Positions 27,993-37,953 of a stretch of DNA of 64,000 bases are shown piece after piece. The position numbers and the translations under genes are program-made. The notes under the pieces were generated by a model. It saw only the letters and a list, made by a program, of their open reading frames with translations. It was not told where the DNA came from and searched no databases. Source of the DNA: Anaerolineae bacterium. GTDB taxonomy: Bacteria > Chloroflexota > Anaerolineae > Anaerolineales > UBA4823. Position 1 is the first letter of the stretch, and every line of letters begins with the position of its first letter. The stretch lies in assembly GCA_003327455.1 (NCBI GenBank), contig QOQU01000007.1:124001-188000 (forward strand), given 5' to 3'.

Positions 27993-28920
27993 ACGGAAAA
28001 TCTCCTTCACATACACAGAAGCCTCTCCTCAACGCCTGGATAAAGTCTTGCTGGCTCATTTCCCAGAACTCTCTCGGGCACGGTGGTTGAACCTGATCAA
28101 GGAAGGTTTTGTACTGATTAATGGCAGCCTGGCTCACAAGGGTGGTCAACCCGTCCAGAGCGGCGATCATATCGAAGCCACCATCCCGCCTCCCCAACCC
28201 GTTGACATTGAGCCAGAACCCACGCCTCTGAACATCCTTTACGAAGACGATCATGTTTTGGTGATCGATAAGCCAGCCGGTATGGTTGTCCACCCGGCGG
28301 TCGGGCATGAGCATGGCACACTGGTCAATGCTGTACTGGCGCATGCGCCGCAGATCGAAGGCGTGGGCGGTGAAGTGCGCCCCGGCGTCGTGCATCGCCT
28401 GGATAAAGACACTTCCGGCATTCTCTTGATGGCAAAAGATGAGCGCGCTCACCGCTGGCTGCAAGATCAATTCCGCCTGCGGAAGGCAGAGAAAACCTAC
28501 CTTGCCCTTGTTGATGGCAAACCTCCGACTCCTAAGGGACGGATCGAAGCTCCGATCGGACGCTCTGCCGAAGAGCGTAAAAGAATGGCAATTGTCCCGC
28601 CCGGCAAAGGTCGGCTTGCAATCAGCGAGTATCGCACCCTGGAAGTTTTTCCACGGCATACTTTGCTGGAGGTACATCCTCTGACCGGGCGCACGCACCA
28701 GATTCGTCTCCACCTGCAATTTATCGGCTGTCCGGTGGTAGGAGACCGCGTCTACGGACGACAGAAACCCACCCTGCCCATCAACCGCCACTTCTTGCAC
28801 GCAGCCCGCCTGTCGATCACCCTGCCCGGTCAAACCCAGCCGAAAACCTTTGAAAGCCCCTTACCTGACGATTTGAATGCTCTCCTCGATACTCTCAGAC
28901 GTTTTGGAGGATTAAAATGA
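27985..28920 (+). CDS. RluD/RluA-family 23S rRNA pseudouridine synthase
   Basis: 311 residues. An N-terminal S4 RNA-binding domain ([25 protein letters not shown]) is followed by the catalytic domain with [12 protein letters not shown], where D140 is the nucleophile, and by [20 protein letters not shown]. It converts uridines in rRNA to pseudouridine. The GTG at 27985 gives a normal N-terminus and overlaps lspA by eight bases; a longer frame reaches back inside lspA and is unlikely to be used. Its stop overlaps the threonine aldolase start. Confidence 0.93.
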   Translation: MGERKISFTYTEASPQRLDKVLLAHFPELSRARWLNLIKEGFVLINGSLAHKGGQPVQSGDHIEATIPPPQPVDIEPEPTPLNILYEDDHVLVIDKPAGMVVHPAVGHEHGTLVNAVLAHAPQIEGVGGEVRPGVVHRLDKDTSGILLMAKDERAHRWLQDQFRLRKAEKTYLALVDGKPPTPKGRIEAPIGRSAEERKRMAIVPPGKGRLAISEYRTLEVFPRHTLLEVHPLTGRTHQIRLHLQFIGCPVVGDRVYGRQKPTLPINRHFLHAARLSITLPGQTQPKTFESPLPDDLNALLDTLRRFGGLK

Positions 28921-29966
28921 AATTCATCGATTTACGCTCAGATACCGTAACCGAGCCGACACCGGCCATGCGTGAAGCCATGGCACGCGCCGAAGTCGGG
29001 GATGATGTATACGGCGAAGACCCCACCGTGAATCGTTTACAAGCCATGGCCGCCGAAATGATGGGCAAAGAGGCAGCCCTGTTCGTCCCCTCCGGCACAA
29101 TGGGCAACCTGGCATCGATCCTTGCCCATTGTCAGCGTGGTGATGAGGTGATTTTGGGAGATAAAGCCCACACTTTCTTATATGAAGCAGGGGGAATTTC
29201 GGCTCTGGGTGGAATCCATTCCTGCCAACTGCCCAACCAACCCGACGGGACGATTGCTCTGGAACACCTCCAGGCCGCCATTCGCCCGAAGGACATCCAT
29301 CAACCTCCCACCAAGCTCATTGCCTTAGAGAACACTCATAACCGTTGCGGCGGGGTGGCGTTATCGGCTGAATACTGTCGCAAGGTCGGTGAATTCGCCA
29401 GACAACGCGGCATCCTCACCCACTTAGACGGAGCGCGCATTTTTAATGCCGCAATTGCCACAGGAATCTCTGCCAGAGAACTGGCTGAACCTTTCGACTC
29501 GGTGACCTTTTGTCTCAGCAAAGGGCTCTGCGCCCCGGTTGGTTCGCTGATCTGCGGCAGTCAAGTCTTCATCGAGCGCGTGCGCCGCGTGCGGAAACAA
29601 CTGGGAGGCGGGATGCGTCAGGCAGGGGTGTTAGCTGCAGCCGGGATTGTTGCGCTGGAGGCCATGATCGATCGCCTGGCAGAGGATCATGCGCGCGCCA
29701 AAAGATTAGCCCAAAAATTACAAGACGCACCAGGGCTGGTCATTGAACCGGGCTCGCCTGCAACCAATATGATCTTCGCCCAACTCGAATCCGGATCACC
29801 TGTAACCACCCAAAAAGTCTGTGAGGCCTTACGCCAACGCGGTGTGCTGGTCGGCGCCATTGAGCCACACCGTTTTCGCATCGTGGTTCATTACTGGATT
29901 GATGATCAGGCTGTGGAAACCACCGCAAGAGCCTTCCATGAAGTGCTGAAAGAGCTTTACAGTTGA
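28917..29966 (+). CDS. ltaE: Low-specificity L-threonine aldolase
   Basis: PLP-dependent enzyme (349 residues) that splits threonine and allo-threonine to glycine and acetaldehyde. It shows [18 protein letters not shown] at the N-terminus, the ring-stacking H85 ([10 protein letters not shown]), an Asp-containing [10 protein letters not shown], and the Schiff-base lysine K202 in [13 protein letters not shown]. The ATGA overlap with the pseudouridine synthase puts it at the end of the lspA cluster. Confidence 0.95.
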   Translation: MKFIDLRSDTVTEPTPAMREAMARAEVGDDVYGEDPTVNRLQAMAAEMMGKEAALFVPSGTMGNLASILAHCQRGDEVILGDKAHTFLYEAGGISALGGIHSCQLPNQPDGTIALEHLQAAIRPKDIHQPPTKLIALENTHNRCGGVALSAEYCRKVGEFARQRGILTHLDGARIFNAAIATGISARELAEPFDSVTFCLSKGLCAPVGSLICGSQVFIERVRRVRKQLGGGMRQAGVLAAAGIVALEAMIDRLAEDHARAKRLAQKLQDAPGLVIEPGSPATNMIFAQLESGSPVTTQKVCEALRQRGVLVGAIEPHRFRIVVHYWIDDQAVETTARAFHEVLKELYS

Positions 29967-30042
29967 AGCATCCTTGTTCCCTGCGAGTTGAGCCCGTCTG
30001 ACGGAAGCAACCAGGCGACAAATCCCCTACCTGCCATCATGA

Positions 30043-30048
30043 TATAAT
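30043..30048 (+). promoter_or_regulatory. Candidate -10 box of the purine nucleoside phosphorylase gene
   Basis: TATAAT at 30043-30048 with no good -35. It would give a leader of roughly 90 bases before the ATG at 30147. I see no purine riboswitch in this leader. Confidence 0.4.
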
Positions 30049-30146
30049 CATCATGTTGGGGTGGGAAGCAATCCATTGTTGGAAAAGGCAGATTTTCCTT
30101 TCCGGGTGCATTCCCCCCAGATTCTCCTGGTTATTGAGGATGTAGG

Positions 30147-31016
30147 ATGAGCGAGTGGATAGGTTTAGATCAAATCGATGCGGCTGCCGAGTTTTTACGC
30201 CTTCGTATGCCATTCCAACCCAGGGTTGGGATGATTCTGGGTTCCGGCTTAGGGGAAATTGCCGAGCAGATCCAAAATCCAATCTTCCAACCTTTTAGCG
30301 AGATCCCCAACTGGCCACAAGCTACCGTGGAAGGACACAAGGGACGGCTGGTAATCGGTGAACTGGAAGGGCAAAAGGTTCTCATTTCACAAGGTCGCGT
30401 GCATTATTATGAAGGCTACAGCATGGCGCAAGTGGCTTTCCCGGTGCGGGTGATGCAACGCCTGGGGATTGAGATCTTGATCGTTACCAACGCCGCTGGC
30501 GCCGTAAACCCCGATTTTGAACCGGGTGACCTGATGCTAATCACCGATCATCTCAATTTGATAGGCATGGCAGGGTTAACACCCTTGCGCGGGGCGAATA
30601 TCGACGAGCTTGGGCCACGTTTCCCGGATATGAGCCAAGCGTATGATCGGGAACTGTGCGACTTCGCCCGCCAGGCTGCCACCGAACACAACATTCACTT
30701 GCGGGAGGGGATTTATGTTTGTCTGGCTGGACCATCCTTCGAGACTCCCGCCGATTTACGTTTCCTGCGTCAAATTGGTGCCGATGCGGTTGGCATGTCC
30801 ACCGTTCCAGAAGTGACCGCCGCCCGCCATGGCGGGTTGCGCGTGCTGGGAATTTCAGGCATCAGCAACAAAGCCAACCTGGATGGAAATACCATAACGA
30901 CTCATGAGGAAGTCCTTAAAGCCGGTCAGATCATCGTCCCCAAATTGATCCACATTCTGCGTGGTGTTTTACGACGGCTCACCCACCAGACAGATTATTC
31001 TACGCCCGGTATCTGA
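30147..31016 (+). CDS. Purine nucleoside phosphorylase (trimeric type)
   Basis: Splits purine nucleosides with phosphate in the purine salvage pathway. 289 residues. Diagnostic motifs are GMILGSGLGEIAE (phosphate site), GRVHYYEGYSMAQVAFPVRVM, VTNAAGAVNP, the purine-binding LAGPSFETPAD and GMSTVPEVTAARHGG, and GISGISNKA. The start has GAGGATGTAGG upstream. It belongs to the PNP/MTAP family; the Asn in ISNKA favours guanosine/inosine as substrates over methylthioadenosine. Confidence 0.93.
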   Translation: MSEWIGLDQIDAAAEFLRLRMPFQPRVGMILGSGLGEIAEQIQNPIFQPFSEIPNWPQATVEGHKGRLVIGELEGQKVLISQGRVHYYEGYSMAQVAFPVRVMQRLGIEILIVTNAAGAVNPDFEPGDLMLITDHLNLIGMAGLTPLRGANIDELGPRFPDMSQAYDRELCDFARQAATEHNIHLREGIYVCLAGPSFETPADLRFLRQIGADAVGMSTVPEVTAARHGGLRVLGISGISNKANLDGNTITTHEEVLKAGQIIVPKLIHILRGVLRRLTHQTDYSTPGI

Positions 31017-31053
31017 CAGGATTGCATCGAAAAACTCCCCCAAGCCATCCATC

Positions 31054-31779
31054 ATGCAAGAGGCACTACGTTTTTTTCAAGCCTATGAAATCTGGATCTA
31101 TGTTTTACTCGGTTTGGTGGGCATTTTTTATCTGCGTAAATTTTTCTTAGCCTGGCAAGAATTGCAAGGCGCTGTCTTTGGTCTGGAACGAGAAAACGCT
31201 CAGGGACGCCTCAATCAAGCCGCAAATGTCTTGCTCATCGTTCTTTCTCTCATGGTGGCTGAATTCATCCTCACCTCTTTTATTATCCCCTCGAATCCGA
31301 CGGCAATGCCCATTTTCACCCCCACCTTGAATTTGCTCGTTACGCCAACAATCACCCTTGAAGCAAATGCCAGCGGGCAGAGCGCAGAAAATACCCCCGG
31401 TATTCAGGAAACCCTCCCAGCCGCAGCTTTGCTATCCTCTTCGCAGACAGGACAATGCATCGAGGGACAGATCTTTATCTCTTCGCCGCAAAACGGTGCT
31501 GACGTGAGCGGAATCGTTGAAATCAGTGGCTCAGCCAATGTCCCAAACTTTGGTTTTTATAAAATCGAAATGCGCCGTATCGACGAACAAGATTGGTTAA
31601 CTGTTCTGGCCGGCAATCAGCTTCAACCGGATGGACTCCTGGGTACCTGGAACACCGCCCTGCTCTCGCCAGCCGTGTATCAGATCCGCCTTGTAATCGT
31701 TGATAATCAAGGAACGGCTTTGCCACCCTGTGAAATTCAGATTAACGTGGTTTCCAATACCCAAACCCCTCAACCCTAG
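31054..31779 (+). CDS. Membrane protein with extracytoplasmic Ig-like domain, unknown function
   Basis: About 241 residues from the ATG at 31054, which lies just after the phosphorylase stop; a longer frame overlaps that gene. Two hydrophobic helices (about residues 10-28 and 50-75) flank a charged loop, followed by a Thr/Pro-rich linker and a domain starting near GQIFISSPQNGADVSG that looks like a bacterial Ig-like fold (VEISGSANVPNFGFYKIE). No catalytic residues are seen. There is no good ribosome-binding site, so the start is uncertain. Confidence 0.6.
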   Translation: MQEALRFFQAYEIWIYVLLGLVGIFYLRKFFLAWQELQGAVFGLERENAQGRLNQAANVLLIVLSLMVAEFILTSFIIPSNPTAMPIFTPTLNLLVTPTITLEANASGQSAENTPGIQETLPAAALLSSSQTGQCIEGQIFISSPQNGADVSGIVEISGSANVPNFGFYKIEMRRIDEQDWLTVLAGNQLQPDGLLGTWNTALLSPAVYQIRLVIVDNQGTALPPCEIQINVVSNTQTPQP

Positions 31780-31789
31780 AGGAGATTGC

Positions 31790-32332
31790 ATGCCGCAGAT
31801 TGAAATCCGTCCCTCTCACGCATCCGATTTAGAACAATTGCTGGCCATCGAACGAGACTACATAACGCAATACGTCCGTCAGATCGAACTTGAAACCGAG
31901 GAAAACGAAATGCTGACGATCAAGTTACGGCGGGTACGCCTGCCGCGCCCGACCAGGGTCGATTATCCTCGCAACCGCCAACAACTGCTGGAGGCATGGA
32001 GCCGCTGCGATGGGCTGCTGGTCGCCGAAGCTCAAGAACAAATTGTCGCTTATATTGCTCTCTCCGTACAAAAATTAACTCATACGCTCTGGGTAAACGA
32101 TCTGGTCGTGAGTCGAGATCTGCGCCGCCAAGGAATTGGTCAGGCTTTGATCCTTGCCGCCGAAGAATGGGGACTGGCAAAAGAAACGCAGCGCATGATC
32201 CTGGAGATGCAATCTCGCAACGATGCGGCAATCCAGATGGCAAGGAAGCTCGGTTTTGACTTTTGTGGTTTCCAGGAAGCCTACTACCCAAACGGGGATG
32301 TAGGGCTATTTTTTGCCAGAAGTATTCGCTAA
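31790..32332 (+). CDS. GNAT family N-acetyltransferase
   Basis: 180 residues of single-domain GNAT fold. The acetyl-CoA binding loop is VSRDLRRQGIGQALI (near residue 110), preceded by the strand LWVNDLVV, and the late motif MARKLGFDFCGFQ is typical. The substrate is unknown. AGAGGAG six bases before the ATG at 31790 decides the start; the upstream gene ends 11 bases earlier. Confidence 0.85.
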   Translation: MPQIEIRPSHASDLEQLLAIERDYITQYVRQIELETEENEMLTIKLRRVRLPRPTRVDYPRNRQQLLEAWSRCDGLLVAEAQEQIVAYIALSVQKLTHTLWVNDLVVSRDLRRQGIGQALILAAEEWGLAKETQRMILEMQSRNDAAIQMARKLGFDFCGFQEAYYPNGDVGLFFARSIR

Positions 32333-32350
32333 GCGTAGGGAAACACCAAG

Positions 32351-34297
32351 ATGGCCGAATCGATCATCAGCATCCTCCGAACCTTAAACCAACTCCTGAC
32401 CGCCGGGATAGCCATTACGGCGTTCTCGTTATTGATTTACGCTCTATCCTTCAATCTGCGCGATCGGGTGACGCGTTCGTTTGCCACGATCTTAGCCTGT
32501 GTAGCGGTGGTGGCGGTTGGTGACGCCTTGAGCAGCGTTGCCAGCACCAACGCCATGCGAGAAATGTGGTTGCGTTTCGAATGGATCGGGATCGCTATCC
32601 TGCCGGCCGCTTACTTACACTTTTCGGATGCAGTTTTGACCACCACCGGTCGTCCCTCGCGCGGGCGACGTCGTATGGCTGTGCGCCTCTCCTATCTGGT
32701 CTCACTCGGCTTTCTGGCTACCCTACCATTTTCTTTGCTGGTTGGGCCTCTGGTCAGCGGCGTTAAACCTGCACCGCACCTGCAACGCACCTGGCTGACA
32801 GATGTCTTCACATTCTATTACCTTTTGTTGAGCACGATTGCCTGGGTGAATCTGGTGCGTGCCTATCGACGCACAGTGACCAAAACCAGTCGCCGGCGTT
32901 TAGGATATCTCTTGATTGGTGCTGTTGCTCCAACGCTTGGATCGTATCCGTATTTATTATTCGGTTCCGATTTTGCCCAACAGCACACGCTGATTTTCTG
33001 GCTTGCTTCAGTCATCAGTAACGTGGTGGTCTCTTTTTTGCTAATCTTAATGGCATATGCCGTCGCATTCTTTGGTGTCCCCTGGCCGGATCGAGTCGTC
33101 AAGCGGCGCCTGGCAAAGTGGATTTTACGCGGGCCGGTCACGGCTTCTACCGTTTTAGCTGTAACAACCGTTGCTCGCCGCCTTGGAGAGCGCTACGGAT
33201 TACCCTATACGGCTGCAGTACCCCTCTTGATGGTCGGCACGCTCTTATTATTGCAACATCTGATCACCCTCACTGCACCGCTTTGGGAACGTATCCTGTT
33301 GATCGGCAATGATCGTAAAGATATCGAACGATTGAGAACTCTTGAGGAACGCCTCTTGACCAGCAGCGACATCCGCCAGCTACTTGAAGCGATTCTGGCA
33401 GCAGTTTGTGACCGCCTGCAATCTGACCAGGCTTTCATCGTCACCCTTGCCCCTTCAGGACTGGAAACGCTGGTCACCATTGGCAATACCGATTACTTAG
33501 AAAAGGGAGACTTAGCCGAGCAGCTTCTCAATCAATTCCAGCCCAATCAGGATATCCTTTGCTTTGAATGGGGAGAGTTCTGGCTTTTCCCCCTCTACTC
33601 AGAAAGCACAGAGGAAGAGCAACTCTTAGGATTAATGGCGATAAAACGTCCTAAAAAAGATGAACCCATTGATGCTGAGCAGGCTCAAGCTCTACAAATC
33701 CTGACCAGGCGAGCAGCCCTCGCATTAGAAGATCGTCTCCTGCAAAGCCAGGTATTCTCTTCCCTCGAAGCTTTCTCCTCGCAAATGGAATGGTTGCAGC
33801 GCCTGCGGGCTCTGGCGCGCTATAACTCCGGAGCCTCCCTGGCAACCGCAGAGGGGATTGACAGCCTCTTGCCGCCCTCAGAGAGCATGGCACGTTGGGT
33901 GAAGGAAGCCCTGACCCATTACTGGGGAGGACCCAGGCTTTCCAGAAATCCCCTGATCAAACTGCGAGTGGTCCAACAGGCGCTCAATGAACACGGAGAC
34001 AACCCGACCAATGCCTTGCGCGCCATTTTGCGCCGCGCCATTGATCAGGTCAAACCAGAGGGAGAACGGCGTTTCACAGCCGAGTGGATATTGTATAATA
34101 TATTAGAAATGAAGTTTATGGAAGGTAAAAGCGTGCGAGAAGTCGCTAAACGTCTCGCCCTATCCGAAGCGGATCTATACCGCAAGCAACGCGTTGCGAT
34201 CGAAGAAGTTGCCCGGGCTATCCTGGAAATGGAAAAGCAAGCAACGATCGATGACCAAAACGTTTCCCACCAGATTCAGGCGCCAGTTAAACAGTGA
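32351..34297 (+). CDS. Membrane sensor: 7TM-like region, GAF domain and C-terminal helix-turn-helix
   Basis: 648 residues. The N-terminal part has about eight or nine hydrophobic helices to residue 320, similar to histidine-kinase 7TM sensor regions. A GAF-type domain follows (about 335-475, starting LRTLEERLLTSSDIRQLLEAI). There is no histidine-kinase core: no H-box and no N/G-box ATPase. The last 75 residues form a helical region ending in a helix-turn-helix-like SVREVAKRLALSEADLYRKQ, a pattern seen at the ends of other Chloroflexi sensors and regulators. It may be a membrane-bound one-component regulator. It precedes the S1 protein gene by nine bases. Confidence 0.65.
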   Translation: MAESIISILRTLNQLLTAGIAITAFSLLIYALSFNLRDRVTRSFATILACVAVVAVGDALSSVASTNAMREMWLRFEWIGIAILPAAYLHFSDAVLTTTGRPSRGRRRMAVRLSYLVSLGFLATLPFSLLVGPLVSGVKPAPHLQRTWLTDVFTFYYLLLSTIAWVNLVRAYRRTVTKTSRRRLGYLLIGAVAPTLGSYPYLLFGSDFAQQHTLIFWLASVISNVVVSFLLILMAYAVAFFGVPWPDRVVKRRLAKWILRGPVTASTVLAVTTVARRLGERYGLPYTAAVPLLMVGTLLLLQHLITLTAPLWERILLIGNDRKDIERLRTLEERLLTSSDIRQLLEAILAAVCDRLQSDQAFIVTLAPSGLETLVTIGNTDYLEKGDLAEQLLNQFQPNQDILCFEWGEFWLFPLYSESTEEEQLLGLMAIKRPKKDEPIDAEQAQALQILTRRAALALEDRLLQSQVFSSLEAFSSQMEWLQRLRALARYNSGASLATAEGIDSLLPPSESMARWVKEALTHYWGGPRLSRNPLIKLRVVQQALNEHGDNPTNALRAILRRAIDQVKPEGERRFTAEWILYNILEMKFMEGKSVREVAKRLALSEADLYRKQRVAIEEVARAILEMEKQATIDDQNVSHQIQAPVKQ

Positions 34298-34306
34298 GGT
34301 GACTTA

Positions 34307-35272
34307 ATGGTGACCGAAGCTCGACGAATCACAACCCAAGATGAACCTCCACCGCTCGATGAGGGATGGTGGCAAGCCGTTCTGGCTGAAGATTCATTTA
34401 TCCCGGACAAAGCCTCCTTTGCCGGAGAGAAGCCAAAAGCGACCAACCCTGGAACACGCTCCATCTCCCAGGAGAGCGTAAACTGGGAGCTGGCAAAAGC
34501 CCTTTATCATGAAGACCGGGTAGTCGATCTCCAGGTAACCGGCTACAACAAGGGAGGACTGTTGGTCAGTGGCTCTCAACTGCAGGGCTTTGTGCCCATC
34601 TCGCACTTAATTGATATGCCCAACAACCTTACCCCTGAGGAACAAGAGCAATGCCTTGCTGCTTACCAGGGGCATACGTTACGACTAAAGGTGATCGAGT
34701 GTGATCCACAGCGCGGGCGGGTGGTTTTTTCCGAACGGGCAGCCCAGGCTGACAGCGGTCGGCGTAATCTTATTTTCTCTCAATTGAAAGCCGGTGAATG
34801 TGTGCAAGGCACGGTAACCAATATTACCGATTTCGGTGTGTTTGTTGACCTCGGAGGGGTTGAGGGTTTAATCCATGTCTCAGAACTTTCATGGGGTAGA
34901 GTGCGTCACCCCAGTGACGTCGTCAAGTTGGGCGAAAAAGTCTATGTGTATGTGATTCAAGTGGATCCTCAACGCTCCCGAATTGCTCTCAGCCTAAAAC
35001 GCCTGTGTCAAAACCCCTGGGAAACTGCTGAAGAGCGTTATTATCCGGGTCAAATCACCGAGGCTGTAATCACCAGCATTGTGCCCTTTGGAGCTTTCGC
35101 CCGCCTGGAAGAGGGATTGGACGGGCTGATTCACATCACCGAATTCGGCGCCTTAAAAGAAGGCCAAAATCAACTGCAATCTCTGCGGGAGGGAGATCGG
35201 GTCAAAGTTCGGGTTTTGCATGTCGATGCTTCGAAACAACGACTGGGACTGAGTTTACAGCTCCAACCTTAA
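34307..35272 (+). CDS. S1 RNA-binding domain protein (ribosomal protein S1-like)
   Basis: 321 residues with three S1 domains: a divergent one from about residue 68 (VVDLQVTGYNKGGLLV), a canonical one from about residue 162 (GTVTNITDFGVFVDLGGVEGLIHVSELSW) and a third from about 248 (EAVITSIVPFGAFARLEEGLDGLIHITE). Such proteins bind mRNA on the 30S subunit. It is shorter than the four- to six-domain S1 of proteobacteria but of a length usual in Gram-positive-like lineages. The N-terminal 60 residues are acidic and unstructured. GAGGTG precedes the ATG. Confidence 0.85.
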   Translation: MVTEARRITTQDEPPPLDEGWWQAVLAEDSFIPDKASFAGEKPKATNPGTRSISQESVNWELAKALYHEDRVVDLQVTGYNKGGLLVSGSQLQGFVPISHLIDMPNNLTPEEQEQCLAAYQGHTLRLKVIECDPQRGRVVFSERAAQADSGRRNLIFSQLKAGECVQGTVTNITDFGVFVDLGGVEGLIHVSELSWGRVRHPSDVVKLGEKVYVYVIQVDPQRSRIALSLKRLCQNPWETAEERYYPGQITEAVITSIVPFGAFARLEEGLDGLIHITEFGALKEGQNQLQSLREGDRVKVRVLHVDASKQRLGLSLQLQP

Positions 35273-35285
35273 CCACCTCTAAATA

Positions 35286-35864
35286 ATGATGAAGGCGGTT
35301 TGGAACATATTGATTGGGGTTCTTTTAGGCTTGCTTTCCGCCGGCTTGCTATTGGTTGTTGTCAGTCCCCCACGTGGTCAAGCGATAACCTTATCTATCC
35401 CTCCAACCGCTTCAGGATTGGTTGTCTATGTTTCGGGGGCAGTACAATCGAGCGGGGTATATACCCTGCCATACGGCAGCCGCATCAAGGATGCCCTGCA
35501 GGCTGCCGGTGGGGCAAATTCCGAAGCTTATTTAGGCAGCCTCAACCTGGCTGCTCCCCTGCGTGATGGTCAGCATATTTTCGTGCCGGTTTCTTATGAC
35601 ACACCCACCTCCACACCGGACAAAACGGCGCTCACGCTGACACCAACACCTACGCCCAGCCCTTTTGTTAATGTCAACTATGCAACCCAGGCAGAACTCG
35701 AAGCCCTGCCCGGTATTGGTACAGTCCTGGCAAAACGCATTATCGCCTATCGCACCCGCTATGGCTTCTTCAATTCTTTACAGGACTTACTCAAAGTTTA
35801 TGGGATCAAGCCCCAAACCTTACAACTGATCGAACCGTATGTTTCCTTCGAGGTCATTCCGTAA
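35286..35864 (+). CDS. comEA: ComEA-type DNA-binding competence protein
   Basis: 192 residues: an N-terminal anchor (residues 8-27), an SLBB-like beta-grasp domain (VVYVSGAVQSSGVYTLPYGSRI), a Thr/Pro linker and a C-terminal double helix-hairpin-helix (ALPGIGTVLAKRIIAYRTRYGFFNSLQDLLKVYGIKP). ComEA binds double-stranded DNA outside the membrane for uptake. No comEC is adjacent in the window. It overlaps the end of the convergent response-regulator gene by eleven bases. Confidence 0.9.
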   Translation: MMKAVWNILIGVLLGLLSAGLLLVVVSPPRGQAITLSIPPTASGLVVYVSGAVQSSGVYTLPYGSRIKDALQAAGGANSEAYLGSLNLAAPLRDGQHIFVPVSYDTPTSTPDKTALTLTPTPTPSPFVNVNYATQAELEALPGIGTVLAKRIIAYRTRYGFFNSLQDLLKVYGIKPQTLQLIEPYVSFEVIP

Positions 35865-36921
35865 GAGGCGCTTCATTTTCATCAGACGGCAGGATACCTA
35901 ACTGCCGGGCCTGATCGAACGGGAGCGTGTGTGAATCTCTGGTTGAGGCCTCCCAATCTCGATTTTCCAGACTCTGTTCCCAGAATTCATCCACCTGTTG
36001 GGATTGAATCAGGTCAGGAGCTGGATTGCGAAGAAGCGCTTCCAGCGAGGCATCCGGCGAGACGGTTGTTTCTACATCCTCAACTACAGGACGCTCGGAA
36101 CTGGAAAATTGAGTCAAAGCGGCGAGATCACGTCTCAAGGCTTCAAGCAATTCCTGCCCTTTTTGGGTCATAGCCATTTGTAACCCGATAGGTTGAGCAG
36201 GTAACCCCTTCTTCTCGATGGAATAGATGATCCGGTAACTCTCATAGCGAAGTTGGCTTACAGCCCAATCCTCCGTCAGATAAAAAATCAGCGGAGGAAA
36301 TTCTTCCCCTCCGTAGCGGGTCTGGAGTTTGTGAATATCGGATTCCGCCTGGCTAAAAAACTCCATCAGGCGAGAAAATCCAGGGGAAGCAGGCCAGTTC
36401 ATGGACTGCGCCAGAAGGTTTCCATCCAGGTCGGCAATCTGCAAGCCACCCAAACCCAACTCCTCACACAATGTATCCCACCTGCCGGGCGCAGATTCGA
36501 CTGGCGCTTTCGGCTCAGACGGGCGCGGTTCTGGTTGAGCTAAGGGTTGCGACGCTGTCCTCTCGCCCAGCAAGTTTGTGGCACAAGCCAGAAAGGCATC
36601 CACAGACAGTGGCTTGGGAAACCAGGCCTGGATTGGGGCTTCTGCGATTTGCCGCTGAGTTGCAGGGTCACTTAAACCCGTCACAACCACAATATTCAAA
36701 TCAGGCTGACGTCGCCGTGCTTTTTCGACCATTTCCAAACCGCTCATGCCTGCCAGACGAACATCAACCACCAGCAAATCGAAGAGATCCCCGGCTAATA
36801 ACACCATTGCTTCCTCAGCAGAAGGCACATCCTGAATGACTGCCTCTGGAAATTGGGACTCGAGTGCGTCACGGATCATCCGCCGCACCTCGCGCTGGTC
36901 ATCGACGATGAGGATCTTCAT
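35854..36921 (-). CDS. Response regulator with unrecognised output region
   Basis: 355 residues. The N-terminal receiver is intact: D7/D8 (IVDDQ), phosphoacceptor D53 (LLVVDVRLAGMSG), T81 (VVVTGLSD) and K103 (WFPKPLS). After a Pro/Glu linker, residues 148-255 form a mixed alpha/beta domain (GLQIADLDGNLLAQS) that could be roadblock/LC7-like; I am not sure. The last 80 residues are acidic and probably disordered. There is no DNA-binding domain and no kinase nearby, so it probably acts through protein contacts. Confidence 0.75.
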   Translation of the reverse strand: MKILIVDDQREVRRMIRDALESQFPEAVIQDVPSAEEAMVLLAGDLFDLLVVDVRLAGMSGLEMVEKARRRQPDLNIVVVTGLSDPATQRQIAEAPIQAWFPKPLSVDAFLACATNLLGERTASQPLAQPEPRPSEPKAPVESAPGRWDTLCEELGLGGLQIADLDGNLLAQSMNWPASPGFSRLMEFFSQAESDIHKLQTRYGGEEFPPLIFYLTEDWAVSQLRYESYRIIYSIEKKGLPAQPIGLQMAMTQKGQELLEALRRDLAALTQFSSSERPVVEDVETTVSPDASLEALLRNPAPDLIQSQQVDEFWEQSLENRDWEASTRDSHTLPFDQARQLGILPSDENEAPLTE

Positions 36922-36939
36922 AAGCCAATGGTCGTGGTG

Positions 36940-37953
36940 CTATTCAACCAACCAACAGGCAACCCAATGGTCAGGACTGACCTCCCGAAACGGTGGTTCT
37001 TCAATTGCGCAGTGCTCCATTGCCACCGGGCAACGGGGATGAAAGCGACAGCCTTTGGGCGGGTTCAGCGGGCTGGGAACATCCCCCTGAAGGATGATGC
37101 GCTCCCTTTTCAGCTTCGGATCGGGAATCGGAATAGCCGACATCAATGCCTGGGTATAGGGATGGAGAGGATTCCGAAAGAGTTCCCTCCGCTCGGCAAA
37201 TTCGGCTAATTTTCCCAGGTACATGACGGCAACTCGATCGGAGATGTGTTCAACGACACTCAGATTGTGAGCGATAAACAGGTAAGTCAATCCGAACTCG
37301 CGCTGCAGTTCCTTGAGAATATTTAGAACCTGAGACTGGATGGAAACATCCAAAGCAGAGACAGGTTCATCCGCTACGATAAATTTTGGTCGTAATGCCA
37401 AAGCACGGGCGATACCGATGCGCTGGCGTTGCCCTCCCGAGAATTCATGTGGATAACGGCGGGCATGATAATCTTCCAGCCCCACCTTGCGCAACATCTC
37501 GATGACGATCTCGAAGCGTTCTTTGGGTGTCCCGATGTTGTGGATGTGCAATCCTTCGGCAATCGACTCTCCAATCGGCATGCGCGGGTCCAAAGACGAA
37601 TAGGGATCCTGGAAGATAATTTGCATGTTGCGGCGCATTTCCTTCAGTTCTTTGCCGCGCAAGGTCATAATGTCAACCCCCTCGAACAGAATGCTTCCTC
37701 CTGTGGGTTCGATCAAGCGCAGGATACACCGCCCAACCGTCGTCTTACCACATCCCGATTCGCCAACCAAGCCAACCGTTTCGCCTTCTCGAATTGTAAA
37801 AGAAACGTGATCCACCGCCTGAACCCAGGCCACAACCCTTTGGAGAATGCCCCCTTTCACCGGGAAATATTTCACCAAATCCTTAACCTGGACTAAGTCC
37901 CACCTGCCATCTTTGGCAGCTTTTTCGGTGATGCTCAGATACTGTTCTTTCAT
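36940..37953 (-). CDS. Orphan OppF/DppF-type ABC transporter ATPase
   Basis: 337 residues of peptide-type ABC ATPase. Walker A is GESGCGKT, the signature is [15 protein letters not shown], and Walker B is [12 protein letters not shown]. The C-terminal oligopeptide-type domain has the four-Cys set in [14 protein letters not shown] and VACW. It is very similar to the OppF of the operon at 51544-57643, but no permease or binding protein gene is attached. It may serve one of the two transporters here or another elsewhere. Confidence 0.9.
   Translation of the reverse strand: MKEQYLSITEKAAKDGRWDLVQVKDLVKYFPVKGGILQRVVAWVQAVDHVSFTIREGETVGLVGESGCGKTTVGRCILRLIEPTGGSILFEGVDIMTLRGKELKEMRRNMQIIFQDPYSSLDPRMPIGESIAEGLHIHNIGTPKERFEIVIEMLRKVGLEDYHARRYPHEFSGGQRQRIGIARALALRPKFIVADEPVSALDVSIQSQVLNILKELQREFGLTYLFIAHNLSVVEHISDRVAVMYLGKLAEFAERRELFRNPLHPYTQALMSAIPIPDPKLKRERIILQGDVPSPLNPPKGCRFHPRCPVAMEHCAIEEPPFREVSPDHWVACWLVE

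Noticed and set aside
30049-30146. Purine riboswitch in the leader of purine nucleoside phosphorylase
   Set aside because: The leader lacks the conserved three-way-junction sequences of that class.
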